Shown one piece after another: positions 9,113-17,351 of a stretch of DNA of 64,000 nucleotides. The position numbers and the translations under genes are program-made. This stretch comes from Isoptericola dokdonensis DS-3 (lineage in GTDB: Bacteria > Actinomycetota > Actinomycetes > Actinomycetales > Cellulomonadaceae), in the NCBI RefSeq assembly GCF_001636295.1, contig NZ_CP014209.1, positions 3,224,001 through 3,288,000 on the forward strand, written 5' to 3'. Positions within the stretch are counted from its first letter, which is position 1, and each line of letters begins with the position of its first letter. The notes under the pieces are model-generated. The model was not told the origin of the DNA. It saw only the letters and a program-made list of their open reading frames with translations, and searched no databases.

Positions 9113-9805
9113 ATGCAGGTCGTGCTGGACGGCGTGGCGGTCGACGGACGCCGCGAGCCACTGCTCGCCACGATGGATCTCGCATGGTCGACCGGGGAGG
9201 CCGTGCTCGTCGCCGCCGAGCCCGGCCACGGGCACACCGCGCTGGCGCTCGCCGCCACCGGGCGCCTCGCCCCGAGCGCCGGGCGCGTGCTCGTCGACGG
9301 CGGCGAGGCCGAACCCGCCGCGCTGCGCACGGTGAGCGCCGTCGTCGACGTCCCCGGCGTCAACGAGCCGGACGACGCACTCACGCTCGCCGACGTCGTC
9401 GCCGAGGGGCTCGCCCTCGCCGGCCGGCCGTCCCGGCCCCGCGACGTGCGCGCCTTCCTCGACGAGCGCGCGCTGTCCGGCGACCGGGACCGCCGCGTCG
9501 ACCAGGTGTCCGGCGCCGTGCGCACCTCCGTCCTTGCCGGGCTCGCCGTCTCCGACCCCGCCGTGCGGTTCGTCGTGCTCACGCTGCCCGACCGCCACGG
9601 CGGCGACCCCGCCGGCTGGTGGGACCTCGCGCGCGGCCTCGCGGCCACCGGGCTCGGCGTCCTCGTCGGCTGCACCCGCTCGTCGGCGCGCGACCTCGGC
9701 GTCGACCTGCCGCCCGCCGTCGGCGACTCCCGCCACGCACCACCGCGCGCCGTGCGGCGCGAGACCTTCTCGGACGCCCCCGACGTCGCGGAGGAGGTCC
9801 GATGA
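9113..9805 (+). CDS. Degenerate ABC ATPase-like protein paired with YhgE/Pip
   Basis: 230 aa with the outline of an ABC nucleotide-binding domain but with the catalytic motifs worn away. The P-loop reads AEPGHGHTA (about 35-43), with His41 in place of the Walker A Lys. The signature region is QVSGAVRT instead of LSGGQ. The Walker B strand is VRFVVLTLPD, lacking the Asp-Glu pair. It is therefore unlikely to hydrolyse ATP and may serve as a structural or regulatory partner. ATG 9113 is preferred to ATG 9092 because AAGGAGGG lies 4-11 nt upstream and the earlier ATG is inside operator 2. Its stop overlaps the ATG of the YhgE/Pip gene (ATGA), so the two are co-translated. Confidence 0.8.
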   Translation: MQVVLDGVAVDGRREPLLATMDLAWSTGEAVLVAAEPGHGHTALALAATGRLAPSAGRVLVDGGEAEPAALRTVSAVVDVPGVNEPDDALTLADVVAEGLALAGRPSRPRDVRAFLDERALSGDRDRRVDQVSGAVRTSVLAGLAVSDPAVRFVVLTLPDRHGGDPAGWWDLARGLAATGLGVLVGCTRSSARDLGVDLPPAVGDSRHAPPRAVRRETFSDAPDVAEEVR

Positions 9806-11952
9806 CCGCGCTGCTCGCCCGCCTGCTCGTCCCGGTGCGCCTGGGCGCCTCGGAGGCCCGCCGGCTGTCGGCCGGCACGCTGCCGAAGCTGGCGATCCTG
9901 GCGATGGCGCTCATCCCGACGCTGTACGCGGGGCTGTACCTGTTCGCGAACCACGACCCGTACGGCCACCTCGACGAGGTGCCCGCGGCGCTGGTGGTGC
10001 TGGACGAGGGCACGACCACGACGGACTCCGTCTCGGGGGAGACGTCGGAACGCACGTTCGGCGAGGACGTCGCGGAGGACCTGCTGGACGACGGCGGGTT
10101 CGGCTGGGTCGAGACGTCCCAGCGCGACGCGGAGGCAGGCGTGCGGTCGGGGCGTTTCGACGCCGCGCTGGTCATCGGCGAGTCGTTCTCCGCGGACCTG
10201 GTCTCGTCGGGGGAGTTCGAGCCGCGGCAGGCGTCGCTGACGCTCGTCACGAACGACGCGAACAACTACCTGGCCGGGACGATCGCGGACACGATCGTCG
10301 GTCAGGTGCGCGACGCCGTGGCGCAGGAGGTGGGCACGGAGGCCGCCGACGAGTTCCTGCGGGGCTTCGCGTCCATCCACACGAATCTGGCGGACGCGGT
10401 GGACGGCGCGGACCGGCTGCTGGACGGGACGCAGGACCTCACCGACGGCGTGCGGTCGGCGGACGACGGCGCGCACACCCTCGCCGACGGCGCGACGCAG
10501 GCGGCGGACGGCGCCGCGGCGCTGGACGCGCAGGTCGCGCCGCTGGCGGACGCCACCTCCCGGCTCGACGACGGAGCCCGGCAGCTCGACGACGGGCTGG
10601 GCGACCTCGAGGACGCCACGGCCTCGCTGCCGGCGTCCACCCGGCAGCTGGCGGCCGGGGCGCAGGAGGTCGCGGACGGCAACGACCAGGTGGCGGACCT
10701 GGGGCGGCAGGCCGCCGACGCGGCCGGGCAGGTGCTGCCCGCGCTGGACGCGGCCCGCGACGACGTGGTCGCGGCCGTCGCCGACGGGCTGGACGACCTG
10801 GTGGCGGACGGGACCCTCACCCGCGACCAGGCGGACGCGCTGGCCGCCGACGTCGCGGACCGCGTCACGCCCGCCCTCGACGACGAGCGAGCCCAGGTGC
10901 AGGACGCCGTCGGGCAGGTCGAGGACGCGTCCGGGAAGCTCGACACCCTGGCGGACGGCGCGCAGCAGGTGGCGGACGGCGCCGCGACCCTGGCGGCGTC
11001 GACGCCGCAGCTCACCGACGGCATCGCGTCCGCCGCGGACGGGGCGGGGCGGCTCGCGGACGGCACGTCCGAGCTCGCCGCGTCCACGCCCACGCTCCTC
11101 GACGGTGTGTCCCGCCTCGCCGACGGCACGACGCAGGTGGCGTCGGGGGCGGGCGACCTCGCGGACGGCACGTCACGGCTCGTCGACGGGGCCGGTGACC
11201 TGGGCGACGGCACGTCGGCGCTGCGTGACGGGCTGGCCGAGGGCCTCGGCCAGGTGCCCGACGTCGACGACGACACCCGCTCGGCCACGGCGGACACGCT
11301 CGGCGACCCGGTCGAGGTGCGCGACCAGGCGCTGAGCTCCGCGGGGACCTACGGGGGCGGGCTGGCGCCGTTCTTCCTGTCGCTGGCCACGTGGATCGGC
11401 GCGTACGTGCTGTTCCTGCTGGTGCGGCCGCTGTCGACGCGCGCCCTGGCGGCGGGCCGGTCCGGCCTGGCGGCGGCGCTGGGCGGCTGGTTCGTCCCGG
11501 CCGCGATCGGCGTCGTGCAGGTGGCGGTGATGCTCGGGGTGACGACGTTCGCGCTCGACATCACCCCCGCGCACGGCCTCGCGACGGCACTGTTCCTGGT
11601 GCTGGTGTCCGGGACCTTCGTCGCCGTCCTCCAGGCGCTCAACGTGTGGCTGGGTGCGGCCGGGCAGTTCCTCGGCCTCGTGCTCATGCTGGTCCAGCTC
11701 GTCACCGCGGGCGGCACGTTCCCGTGGCAGACCATCCCGGAGCCGCTGCGCGCGCTGCACCAGTTCCTGCCGATGACGTACGCCGTCGAGGGGCTGCGAC
11801 AGCTCCTGTACGGCGGGAGCGTGGCGACGGCCGCGGGGGCGGCGGGCGTGCTGGCGGGCGTGCTCGTCGTGGCCCTCGGGCTGACGGCGCTGGCCGCACG
11901 GCGACAGCGGGTCTGGTCGGTGACTCGGCTGCAGCCCGAGCTCGTCCTGTGA
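9802..11952 (+). CDS. YhgE/Pip-family membrane protein
   Basis: 716-aa membrane protein of the YhgE/Pip (phage infection protein-like) family, related to ABC-2 type permeases. One N-terminal transmembrane helix (about 29-50) precedes a long outside region. Residues about 195-480 of that region are a quasi-repeat of Ala-Asp-Gly-Ala/Thr and Leu-Asp-Gly units typical of the family. About five C-terminal helices follow (from about 515), including the conserved FLPMTYAVEGLRQLLYGG segment. Family members export or sense hydrophobic compounds or serve as phage receptors; the exact substrate is unknown. The divergent TetR regulator and paired operators suggest induction by a toxic ligand. Confidence 0.88.
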   Translation: MTALLARLLVPVRLGASEARRLSAGTLPKLAILAMALIPTLYAGLYLFANHDPYGHLDEVPAALVVLDEGTTTTDSVSGETSERTFGEDVAEDLLDDGGFGWVETSQRDAEAGVRSGRFDAALVIGESFSADLVSSGEFEPRQASLTLVTNDANNYLAGTIADTIVGQVRDAVAQEVGTEAADEFLRGFASIHTNLADAVDGADRLLDGTQDLTDGVRSADDGAHTLADGATQAADGAAALDAQVAPLADATSRLDDGARQLDDGLGDLEDATASLPASTRQLAAGAQEVADGNDQVADLGRQAADAAGQVLPALDAARDDVVAAVADGLDDLVADGTLTRDQADALAADVADRVTPALDDERAQVQDAVGQVEDASGKLDTLADGAQQVADGAATLAASTPQLTDGIASAADGAGRLADGTSELAASTPTLLDGVSRLADGTTQVASGAGDLADGTSRLVDGAGDLGDGTSALRDGLAEGLGQVPDVDDDTRSATADTLGDPVEVRDQALSSAGTYGGGLAPFFLSLATWIGAYVLFLLVRPLSTRALAAGRSGLAAALGGWFVPAAIGVVQVAVMLGVTTFALDITPAHGLATALFLVLVSGTFVAVLQALNVWLGAAGQFLGLVLMLVQLVTAGGTFPWQTIPEPLRALHQFLPMTYAVEGLRQLLYGGSVATAAGAAGVLAGVLVVALGLTALAARRQRVWSVTRLQPELVL

Positions 11953-11993
11953 GCCGCCCGGCGGGGCCTGCGCGTGTGGGCCCCGGGGTTCGG

Positions 11994-11999
11994 CATGCT
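11994..11999 (+). promoter_or_regulatory. -10 element, leaderless promoter of the nitroreductase gene
   Basis: CATGCT followed by 7 nt and the ATG at 12007, which supports that start over the upstream GTG 11974. Confidence 0.5.
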
Positions 12000-12006
12000 G
12001 GTGCCC

Positions 12007-12612
12007 ATGGAGTTCCGTGAGGTGGTCCGCCGGCGGCGGATGGTGCGTCGGTTCGGTCCGGAGCCGGTGGCGGCCGAGGTCGTGGACCGGCTGCTGGAGC
12101 ACGCCGTGCGTGCCCCGAGCGCGGGGTTCACGCAGGGCTGGTCGTTCCTCGTGCTGGACACCGCCGTGGACCGCGAGCGGTTCTGGGCCGCGACCACCCC
12201 GTCGGCGTCGGCACGCGACATGTCGGCGTGGCTGGACGGGATGCGCACCGCGCCGGTGCTGGTCGTGGTGCTCGCGTCGAAGGCCGCCTACCTGGGCCGG
12301 TACGCCGAGCCCGACAAGGGCTGGACGGACCAGGAGGAGGCGCGCTGGCCGGTGCCGTACTGGCACGTCGACGCGGGGATGGCGTCGCTGCTGATGCTCC
12401 AGACCGCCGTGGACGAGGGCCTGGGGGCCTGCTTCTTCGGCATCGGCGCCGGTGAGCGCCCGGCGTTCGCGGCGGAGTTCGGCGTGCCGCCGCAGTGGGA
12501 GCCGACGGGTGTGGTCGCCGTCGGGCACCCGGCGGCGGGCGGTGCGGCGGGGTCGCCGTCGCGGCGTCGGCGCAGGGCGCTGGACGACGTCGTGCACCGC
12601 GGGTCGTGGTGA
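12007..12612 (+). CDS. Nitroreductase-family FMN oxidoreductase
   Basis: 201-aa protein of the nitroreductase family: FMN-dependent reduction of nitro, quinone or related compounds with NAD(P)H. The family start is clear (MEFREVVRRRRMVRRF, the first FMN-binding Arg cluster; then RAPSAGFTQGWSF). The GLGACFFGIG segment near residue 140 is the usual dimer/FMN region. The C-terminal tail is Arg-rich (RRRRRALDDVV). Natural substrate unknown; some relatives in actinobacteria act on F420 or flavin-related compounds. It stands alone, ending 25 bp before the convergent marR gene. Confidence 0.85.
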   Translation: MEFREVVRRRRMVRRFGPEPVAAEVVDRLLEHAVRAPSAGFTQGWSFLVLDTAVDRERFWAATTPSASARDMSAWLDGMRTAPVLVVVLASKAAYLGRYAEPDKGWTDQEEARWPVPYWHVDAGMASLLMLQTAVDEGLGACFFGIGAGERPAFAAEFGVPPQWEPTGVVAVGHPAAGGAAGSPSRRRRRALDDVVHRGSW

Positions 12613-12637
12613 CGCGTCCGACGACCGGGCGATCCGG

Positions 12638-13132
12638 TCACTCGTAGGCGGCGAGCCAGCGGCGCAGGATCCCCTCGAGCGCGGCCTGGTCGGTGGGCGA
12701 GAGCTGGTCGACGAGGCGGCGCTCGTTGGCCATGTGCTCGGTGAACGCCGTGTCGATGACGCGCAGCCCGGCGGGGGTGAGGGCGACGACGCGCCGTCGG
12801 CCGTCGCCCTCGGCCGGGCGCCGCTCGACGAGTCCGGCGGCGACGAGCCGGTCGAGGCGTTTGGTGACGGCGCCGGTGGTGACCATGGTGTGCTGCGCGA
12901 TCTCGCCGGGCGCCCGTTCGTAGGGGGCGCCGGCGCGCCGGAGGGTGGCCAGGACGTCGAACTCGCCGAATCCGAGGCCGTGCCGCGCGTAGACGGTGTC
13001 GAGCTCGTCGTCGAGGTGCGTGGCGAGCCGGTGCAGGCGGCCGATGATCCCCTGGGGTGCGACGTCGACGTCGGGTCGCTCGCGTCGCCAGGCCTCCTGG
13101 ATCCGTGCCACACGGTCCGTCGGTGCGTTCAT
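12638..13132 (-). CDS. MarR-family transcriptional regulator
   Basis: 164-aa winged-helix repressor. The DNA-binding region spans about 60-110, with FDVLATLRRAGAPYE, then the recognition helix MVTTGAVTKRLDRLVAAGL and the wing RRPAEGDGRRRVVALT. The gene is divergent from an EamA-type exporter, and a 33-bp inverted repeat fills the space between their starts. It most likely represses both genes until a ligand or a cysteine-independent signal releases it. The ATG at 13132 has TATATT six bases upstream, implying a leaderless transcript. Confidence 0.93.
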   Translation of the reverse strand: MNAPTDRVARIQEAWRRERPDVDVAPQGIIGRLHRLATHLDDELDTVYARHGLGFGEFDVLATLRRAGAPYERAPGEIAQHTMVTTGAVTKRLDRLVAAGLVERRPAEGDGRRRVVALTPAGLRVIDTAFTEHMANERRLVDQLSPTDQAALEGILRRWLAAYE

Positions 13133-13138
13133 CCCCGG

Positions 13139-13144
13139 AATATA
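13139..13144 (-). promoter_or_regulatory. -10 element, leaderless promoter of the marR gene
   Basis: TATATT on the minus strand, 6 nt from the ATG. The same AT-rich octamer offers TATAAC (13141-13146) as the -10 for the divergent exporter, so the two promoters overlap. Confidence 0.6.
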
Positions 13145-13145
13145 A

Positions 13146-13178
13146 CTTCCACGGAAGCGATTATTGCTTCCGTGGAAG
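13146..13178. promoter_or_regulatory. MarR operator, double palindrome
   Basis: Perfect 13-bp inverted repeat CTTCCACGGAAGC / GCTTCCGTGGAAG with a 7-nt spacer. Each arm is itself nearly palindromic, so the site may hold two MarR dimers. The right arm contains the GTG start of the exporter gene. Confidence 0.8.
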
Positions 13179-14152
13179 CCAACTGGAAGTGGGTCGCCCT
13201 CACCGCGGTCGCCCCGATCGCCTGGGGATCGACGTACGTCGTCACGCGACAGCTCCTCCCGCCCGACCAGCCGTTGTGGGGAGCCGCGCTGCGCGCCCTG
13301 CCCGCCGGGCTGCTCCTGCTGGCCGTCGCCCGACGCCTGCCTCGGCGCGACTGGTGGTGGCGGTCCCTCGTCCTCGGCACCCTCAACGTCGGGGCTTTCT
13401 TCGTCCTGGTCTACGTCGCCGCGACCCTCCTGCCCTCGTCCGTCGCCTCGACCGTCATGGCTGCCGCGGCCCTCGTCCTGCTGCTCCTCGCCTGGCCGCT
13501 GCTCGGCGAACGCCCCACCCGGTGGGGAGCCGCCGGGGCCGTCATCGGCATGGCAGGCGTCGTCGTCCTCGTCGCCGACGGCGGCGCCGACGTCCCGCTC
13601 GTCGGCGTCCTCGCCTCCGTCGCCGCCATGCTCATGTCCTCCGTCGGCTTCGTCCTCACCAAGCGGTGGGCGCCCGACGAGCCGATGGGCGCCGTCACCG
13701 CCTGGCAGCTCACCGCCGGGGGACTGCTCCTGCTCCCGGTCGCCCTGGTCGTCGAGGGCGGCCCGCCGCCGGTCGACGCCGCCGCCCTCGGCGGGTTCGC
13801 CTACGTCGCCGTGATCGCCACCGCGCTGGCGTTCCTCGCCTGGTTCAGCGGCCTGCGCCGGCTCCCTGCCGGCACCGTCGGCCTCGTCGGCCTGCTCAAC
13901 CCCGTCACCGGCGTCGTCCTCGGCACCCTGCTCGCCGGCGAGGCCTTCGGCCCGCGCCAGGCGGTCGGCGCCGCGCTCGTGCTCGCCGGCGTGCTGCTGG
14001 GGCAGCGCCCCGCGCGGCGGCGGGGCGCACGGCGCGCGGCCGTCGAGGCCCCCGGTCGGCCGGCCTCTCAGCCGGAGCCCGTCGCCTCCGCGACGCAGGC
14101 CGCCAGCCGTGCCACCGCCTCGTCCAGGCGGGCGTCCGCCAGGTTGCCGTAG
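13172..14152 (+). CDS. EamA/DMT-family transporter
   Basis: 326-aa integral membrane protein of the drug/metabolite transporter superfamily (two EamA repeats, ten predicted helices). The first repeat opens with WVALTAVAPIAWGSTYVVTR; the second ends with GLVGLLNPVTGVVLG. It probably exports an amino acid, metabolite or toxic compound; relatives include threonine/homoserine and paraquat exporters. The GTG start lies inside the right arm of the MarR operator, so binding directly blocks expression. The last 85 bp overlap the convergent MocR-type gene; the extra Arg/Ala-rich C-terminal tail is encoded there. Confidence 0.88.
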   Translation: MEANWKWVALTAVAPIAWGSTYVVTRQLLPPDQPLWGAALRALPAGLLLLAVARRLPRRDWWWRSLVLGTLNVGAFFVLVYVAATLLPSSVASTVMAAAALVLLLLAWPLLGERPTRWGAAGAVIGMAGVVVLVADGGADVPLVGVLASVAAMLMSSVGFVLTKRWAPDEPMGAVTAWQLTAGGLLLLPVALVVEGGPPPVDAAALGGFAYVAVIATALAFLAWFSGLRRLPAGTVGLVGLLNPVTGVVLGTLLAGEAFGPRQAVGAALVLAGVLLGQRPARRRGARRAAVEAPGRPASQPEPVASATQAASRATASSRRASARLP

Positions 14153-15546
14153 CCGAGCACCAGCGAGCGCGACCGTGCCCCCGGGTGGAACTGGTAGCGC
14201 CGCAGGTCCACCAGCCCCACGTCGAGCCGGGCCGCGGCGCGCACCACCTCCGCCGCGTCCGGAGCGGTGGCCGGCAGGTGCGCCAGGAGGTGCAGGCCCG
14301 CCGCCAGGCCGGTGAGCCGCACCTCCGGGAGCGCGGCGGCGAGCGCCGCCGACAGGGCGTCGTGCCGCCGCCGGTACCGGCCGCGCGCCGCGCGCAGGTG
14401 CCGGTCGTAGCCGCCCCCGGCCAGCAGCCGCGTGAACGTGAGCTGGTCGAGGACCGACGGACCGCCGCCCGGGGCGTCGGCGAACGCGGCCCGCCACGCC
14501 GTCGGCAGCACCGTCCACCCCACCCCGACCGCCGGGGCGAGCGTCTTGCTCACCGACCCCAGCAGCACCACCCGCTCCGGGTCGAGGCGTTGCAGCGCCG
14601 CGACGGGGCGGCGGTCGTAGCGGAACTCCGCGTCGTAGTCGTCCTCCACGACCAGGCCGTCCGCCGCCCGCGCCCACGCGAGGACCTGCTCGCGGCGCTC
14701 GCCGCTCAGGGGCACGCCGGTGGGGAACTGGTGCGCCGGGGTCAGCAGCGCGACCCGGGCCCCGGTCCGTGCCGAGGCCGCGACCAGCGCCTCGACGTCG
14801 ACGCCGTCCGCGTCCACCGGCACCGGGACGGGTTCGAGCCCGGCGCGGCGGGCGACGTCGCGCAGGACCGGCCACGACGGGTCCTCGACCAGCAGGTGCC
14901 GGTGCCCGGCGGCGTGCAGGGCGACGGCCAGCCGGCCCATCGCGTCGGTGGCGCCGCGGGTCAGGACGACCGCGGTGTCCGGGGCCTCCACGAGGCGGGA
15001 CCGGCGCAGGTGCGCGGCCACGGCCGCCCGGGCCGCGGGGTGGCCCGCCGGCGGCGCGGCGGCGAGGTCGTCGTTGCTCGCCGTGGCCAGGGACTCCCGG
15101 GCCGCCCGCAGCCACGCGGCGCGGGGGACGTGCCGCAGGTCGGGGACGCCGGGGCGCAGGTCGTGGCGGGGACGCGGGGGGAGCGGGGGCACCGTGCCCG
15201 ACGTCGGGGCGGCCGACGCCGCCGGGCCGGCGGGGGCGGCGCGGCGCGGGCGCGGCACGGGCGGCGTCGAGAGCGGCACCCGGGTCCCGGAACCGACGCG
15301 GGCCTCCAGCACGCCCTCGGCGACGAGCCGCCCGTACGTCTCGGTGACGACCCAGCGCGAGACCCCGAGCGACTCGGCGAGCAGGCGGCTGGCGGGCAGC
15401 GTCGCCCCGGCGGGCAGCCGCCCGGCGGCGACGGCGTCCCGCACCGCGCGCTCGAGCCGGGCGACCCGCGGACCGTCGTCGGCGCCCAGGTCGAGCAGGG
15501 TCTCCCAGGCGAGGTCGACCGGCAGATCGGTCTGGTCGGATGCCAT
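14068..15546 (-). CDS. MocR-type regulator: GntR DNA-binding domain fused to aminotransferase-like domain
   Basis: 492 aa, of the MocR/PdxR group. The N-terminal winged helix-turn-helix of the GntR family lies at about 22-85 (LPASRLLAESLGVSRWVVTETYGRL). A Pro/Ala-rich linker (about 90-125) leads to a fold-type I aminotransferase-like domain. That domain keeps the PLP-binding Lys in SVSKTLAP and the PLP-Asp region (VVEDDYDAEFRY). Such proteins sense pyridoxal phosphate or an amino acid-PLP adduct. It is divergent from an aldo/keto reductase, its likely target. Start ATG 15546 is chosen for the MASDQTD lead; a TACGGT lies 8 nt upstream. Confidence 0.9.
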   Translation of the reverse strand: MASDQTDLPVDLAWETLLDLGADDGPRVARLERAVRDAVAAGRLPAGATLPASRLLAESLGVSRWVVTETYGRLVAEGVLEARVGSGTRVPLSTPPVPRPRRAAPAGPAASAAPTSGTVPPLPPRPRHDLRPGVPDLRHVPRAAWLRAARESLATASNDDLAAAPPAGHPAARAAVAAHLRRSRLVEAPDTAVVLTRGATDAMGRLAVALHAAGHRHLLVEDPSWPVLRDVARRAGLEPVPVPVDADGVDVEALVAASARTGARVALLTPAHQFPTGVPLSGERREQVLAWARAADGLVVEDDYDAEFRYDRRPVAALQRLDPERVVLLGSVSKTLAPAVGVGWTVLPTAWRAAFADAPGGGPSVLDQLTFTRLLAGGGYDRHLRAARGRYRRRHDALSAALAAALPEVRLTGLAAGLHLLAHLPATAPDAAEVVRAAARLDVGLVDLRRYQFHPGARSRSLVLGYGNLADARLDEAVARLAACVAEATGSG

Positions 15547-15552
15547 GCCAAT

Positions 15553-15571
15553 GGACCGTACACCCGGACCG
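15553..15571. promoter_or_regulatory. Possible MocR binding site (direct repeat)
   Basis: Two copies of GGACCG (15553-15558 and 15566-15571) with a 13-bp period lie between the divergent starts. MocR proteins often bind direct repeats; assignment here is inference. Confidence 0.35.
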
Positions 15572-15623
15572 ATCGCTCCGTAGCGTCGTGGACGAAGCGA
15601 CCCACCCACCCCAGGAGCGAACC

Positions 15624-16607
15624 ATGCGCTACACCACCCTCGGCGACGGCGACCGCGCGTTCGACGTCTCCACCCTCGCCCTCGGCACGATGCTCCACGG
15701 CACCGCCGTCGACGAGGAGACGTCGTTCGCGATCCTCGACCGCTACGTCGCGGCCGGCGGCACGTTCCTCGACACGGCCAACAACTACAGCCTCTGGGCG
15801 GGCGGCCACGGCCGCGACAGCGAGGACGTCCTCGGCCGGTGGCTCGCCTCCCGCGACGCCCGCGACGAGGTCCGTCTCGCCACCAAGCTCGGCGCCGCGC
15901 AGAAGGACCGCAGCAAGCCGTTGTCCTCCACCCCGCCCACCAACTACCAGGGGCTCGGGGCCGACGTGATCCGGCGGGAGGCGCAGGAGAGCCTGCGCCA
16001 CCTCGGCGTCGAGAAGATCGACCTGCTCTACGGCCACGTCGACGACCTCGACACCCCGCTCGCCGAGACGGTCGGCGCGTTCGGCAAGCTCCAGGCGGAG
16101 GGCGTCGTCGGGCTCACCGGCATCTCCAACGTCGCGACGTGGCGGGTCGTCGAGGCCAGGGCCGAGGCCGAGCGGCAGGGCGTGCCCGGCTACTCCGTCG
16201 TCCAGGAGAACTTCTCCTACATCTACCCGCCGCCCGTCCCGTCCCGCCAGGACTGGGCCAACGCCGACCTGCTCGACTACGCCGCCTCCACCGGCGTGGA
16301 CGGCCGGCCGCGACTGTCGGTCGTCGCCTACTCGCCCGTCCACCAGGGTGCGTTCGCCCGGGACGACAAGCCGCTCTACGGCGGCACCGACCGGCCGGGC
16401 AACCGGGCCCGGATCGCGGAGCTGCGCCAGGTCGCCCACGAGCTCGGTGCCACGCCGTCGCAGGTCGCCCTCGCCTGGCTGCTGGGCGGCGACTGGCCCG
16501 TCGTCCCGCTCATCGGCCCGAGCTCGGTGGCCCAGCTCGACGAGCTGCTCGACGCCGCGGAGCTCGACCTGTCCGCCGACGTGCGCGAGCGCCTCGACGC
16601 CGCCTGA
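15624..16607 (+). CDS. Aldo/keto reductase
   Basis: 327-aa NADPH-dependent aldo/keto reductase with a TIM-barrel fold. Visible landmarks: the substrate/cofactor start LALGTMLHG; the catalytic Asp-Tyr region FLDTANNYSLW (D and Y of the tetrad); the Lys in RLATKLGA; the His-equivalent in LLYGHVDDLDTP; and the C-terminal cofactor loop VPLIGPSSVAQLDE. CAGGAG precedes the ATG. It is transcribed away from the MocR/PdxR-like regulator, so it may belong to vitamin B6 salvage (some AKRs are pyridoxal reductases), but sequence alone cannot fix the substrate. Confidence 0.88.
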   Translation: MRYTTLGDGDRAFDVSTLALGTMLHGTAVDEETSFAILDRYVAAGGTFLDTANNYSLWAGGHGRDSEDVLGRWLASRDARDEVRLATKLGAAQKDRSKPLSSTPPTNYQGLGADVIRREAQESLRHLGVEKIDLLYGHVDDLDTPLAETVGAFGKLQAEGVVGLTGISNVATWRVVEARAEAERQGVPGYSVVQENFSYIYPPPVPSRQDWANADLLDYAASTGVDGRPRLSVVAYSPVHQGAFARDDKPLYGGTDRPGNRARIAELRQVAHELGATPSQVALAWLLGGDWPVVPLIGPSSVAQLDELLDAAELDLSADVRERLDAA

Positions 16608-16631
16608 GCCGTCGGGTGCCGCCGCCGGAGG

Positions 16632-17351
16632 TCAGCCCGGCGTCGCCCCGACGTCGACCCGCAACCGGCGCCGCACCAGGGGCGGCAGGTCGTCCCAGTC
16701 CGCCAGGGTGTCGAGGTCCAGCGCCGTCCCGGGGCGGTCCACGACGGCGCAGGTCAGTCCGGCGGCAGACGCCTCCCGCTCGTGGGCGGCCCGGGACCCC
16801 GCGCCGAACCGGAACGCGAAGCCACCGCGCCCGGCCGACGACGGCACGACCAGCAGGTTGGTGCCCGTGCCGTGCCGGTCGGTGGCTATCACGACGTCGA
16901 CGGGCTCGGCCAGCACGGCGGCGACGTCGGCGGCGGTGAGCAGCGGCAGGTCGGCGTGCACCACCAGCAGCCGCCCGGGCTCCGCGCCGTCCCGGACGAC
17001 GGCCCGGGCGTGCTCCAGGGCGGCGTTCAGCCCCGGTCGTCCGGCCGGCTCCGCGACGAGGTCGGCACGTCGCGCGCGGTTCGGCAGCCCGGGCTGCCGA
17101 TCCGGCGTCGTCCTGCCGACCGGATCCTCGTCCGCCGCCAGCACCCGTCCCACGAACGCCGGGTCGGCGGTCACGACCACCACCCGGTCCACCGCCGCGC
17201 ACCCGGCCAGCACGTCCAGGACGTGCCGCGCCAGCGCCACCACCAGCCGCCGCCGGGCCGCCGGGTCCAGCGCGGCCGCCAGCCGCGACTTCCCGCTCAC
17301 CCCGTCGCGCAGCGGCACGACGGCGGTCACCGGGCCGCCCGAGCGTGTCAC
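16632..17351 (-). CDS. fbiD: Phosphoenolpyruvate/2-phospho-L-lactate guanylyltransferase (F420 synthesis)
   Basis: 239-aa CofC/FbiD-type nucleotidyltransferase that makes the GTP-activated phospho-lactate or enolpyruvate precursor of coenzyme F420. The N-terminal VPLRDGVSGKSRLA motif and the metal-site segment VVHADLPLLTAADV are visible, with the GTGTNLL loop further on. The GTG start overlaps the fbiA stop (GTGA), so the pair is translationally coupled, and the product is the direct substrate of FbiA. A disordered, charged insertion around residues 85-105 is slightly unusual. In actinobacteria the substrate is thought to be phosphoenolpyruvate (FbiD). Confidence 0.9.
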   Translation of the reverse strand: MTRSGGPVTAVVPLRDGVSGKSRLAAALDPAARRRLVVALARHVLDVLAGCAAVDRVVVVTADPAFVGRVLAADEDPVGRTTPDRQPGLPNRARRADLVAEPAGRPGLNAALEHARAVVRDGAEPGRLLVVHADLPLLTAADVAAVLAEPVDVVIATDRHGTGTNLLVVPSSAGRGGFAFRFGAGSRAAHEREASAAGLTCAVVDRPGTALDLDTLADWDDLPPLVRRRLRVDVGATPG

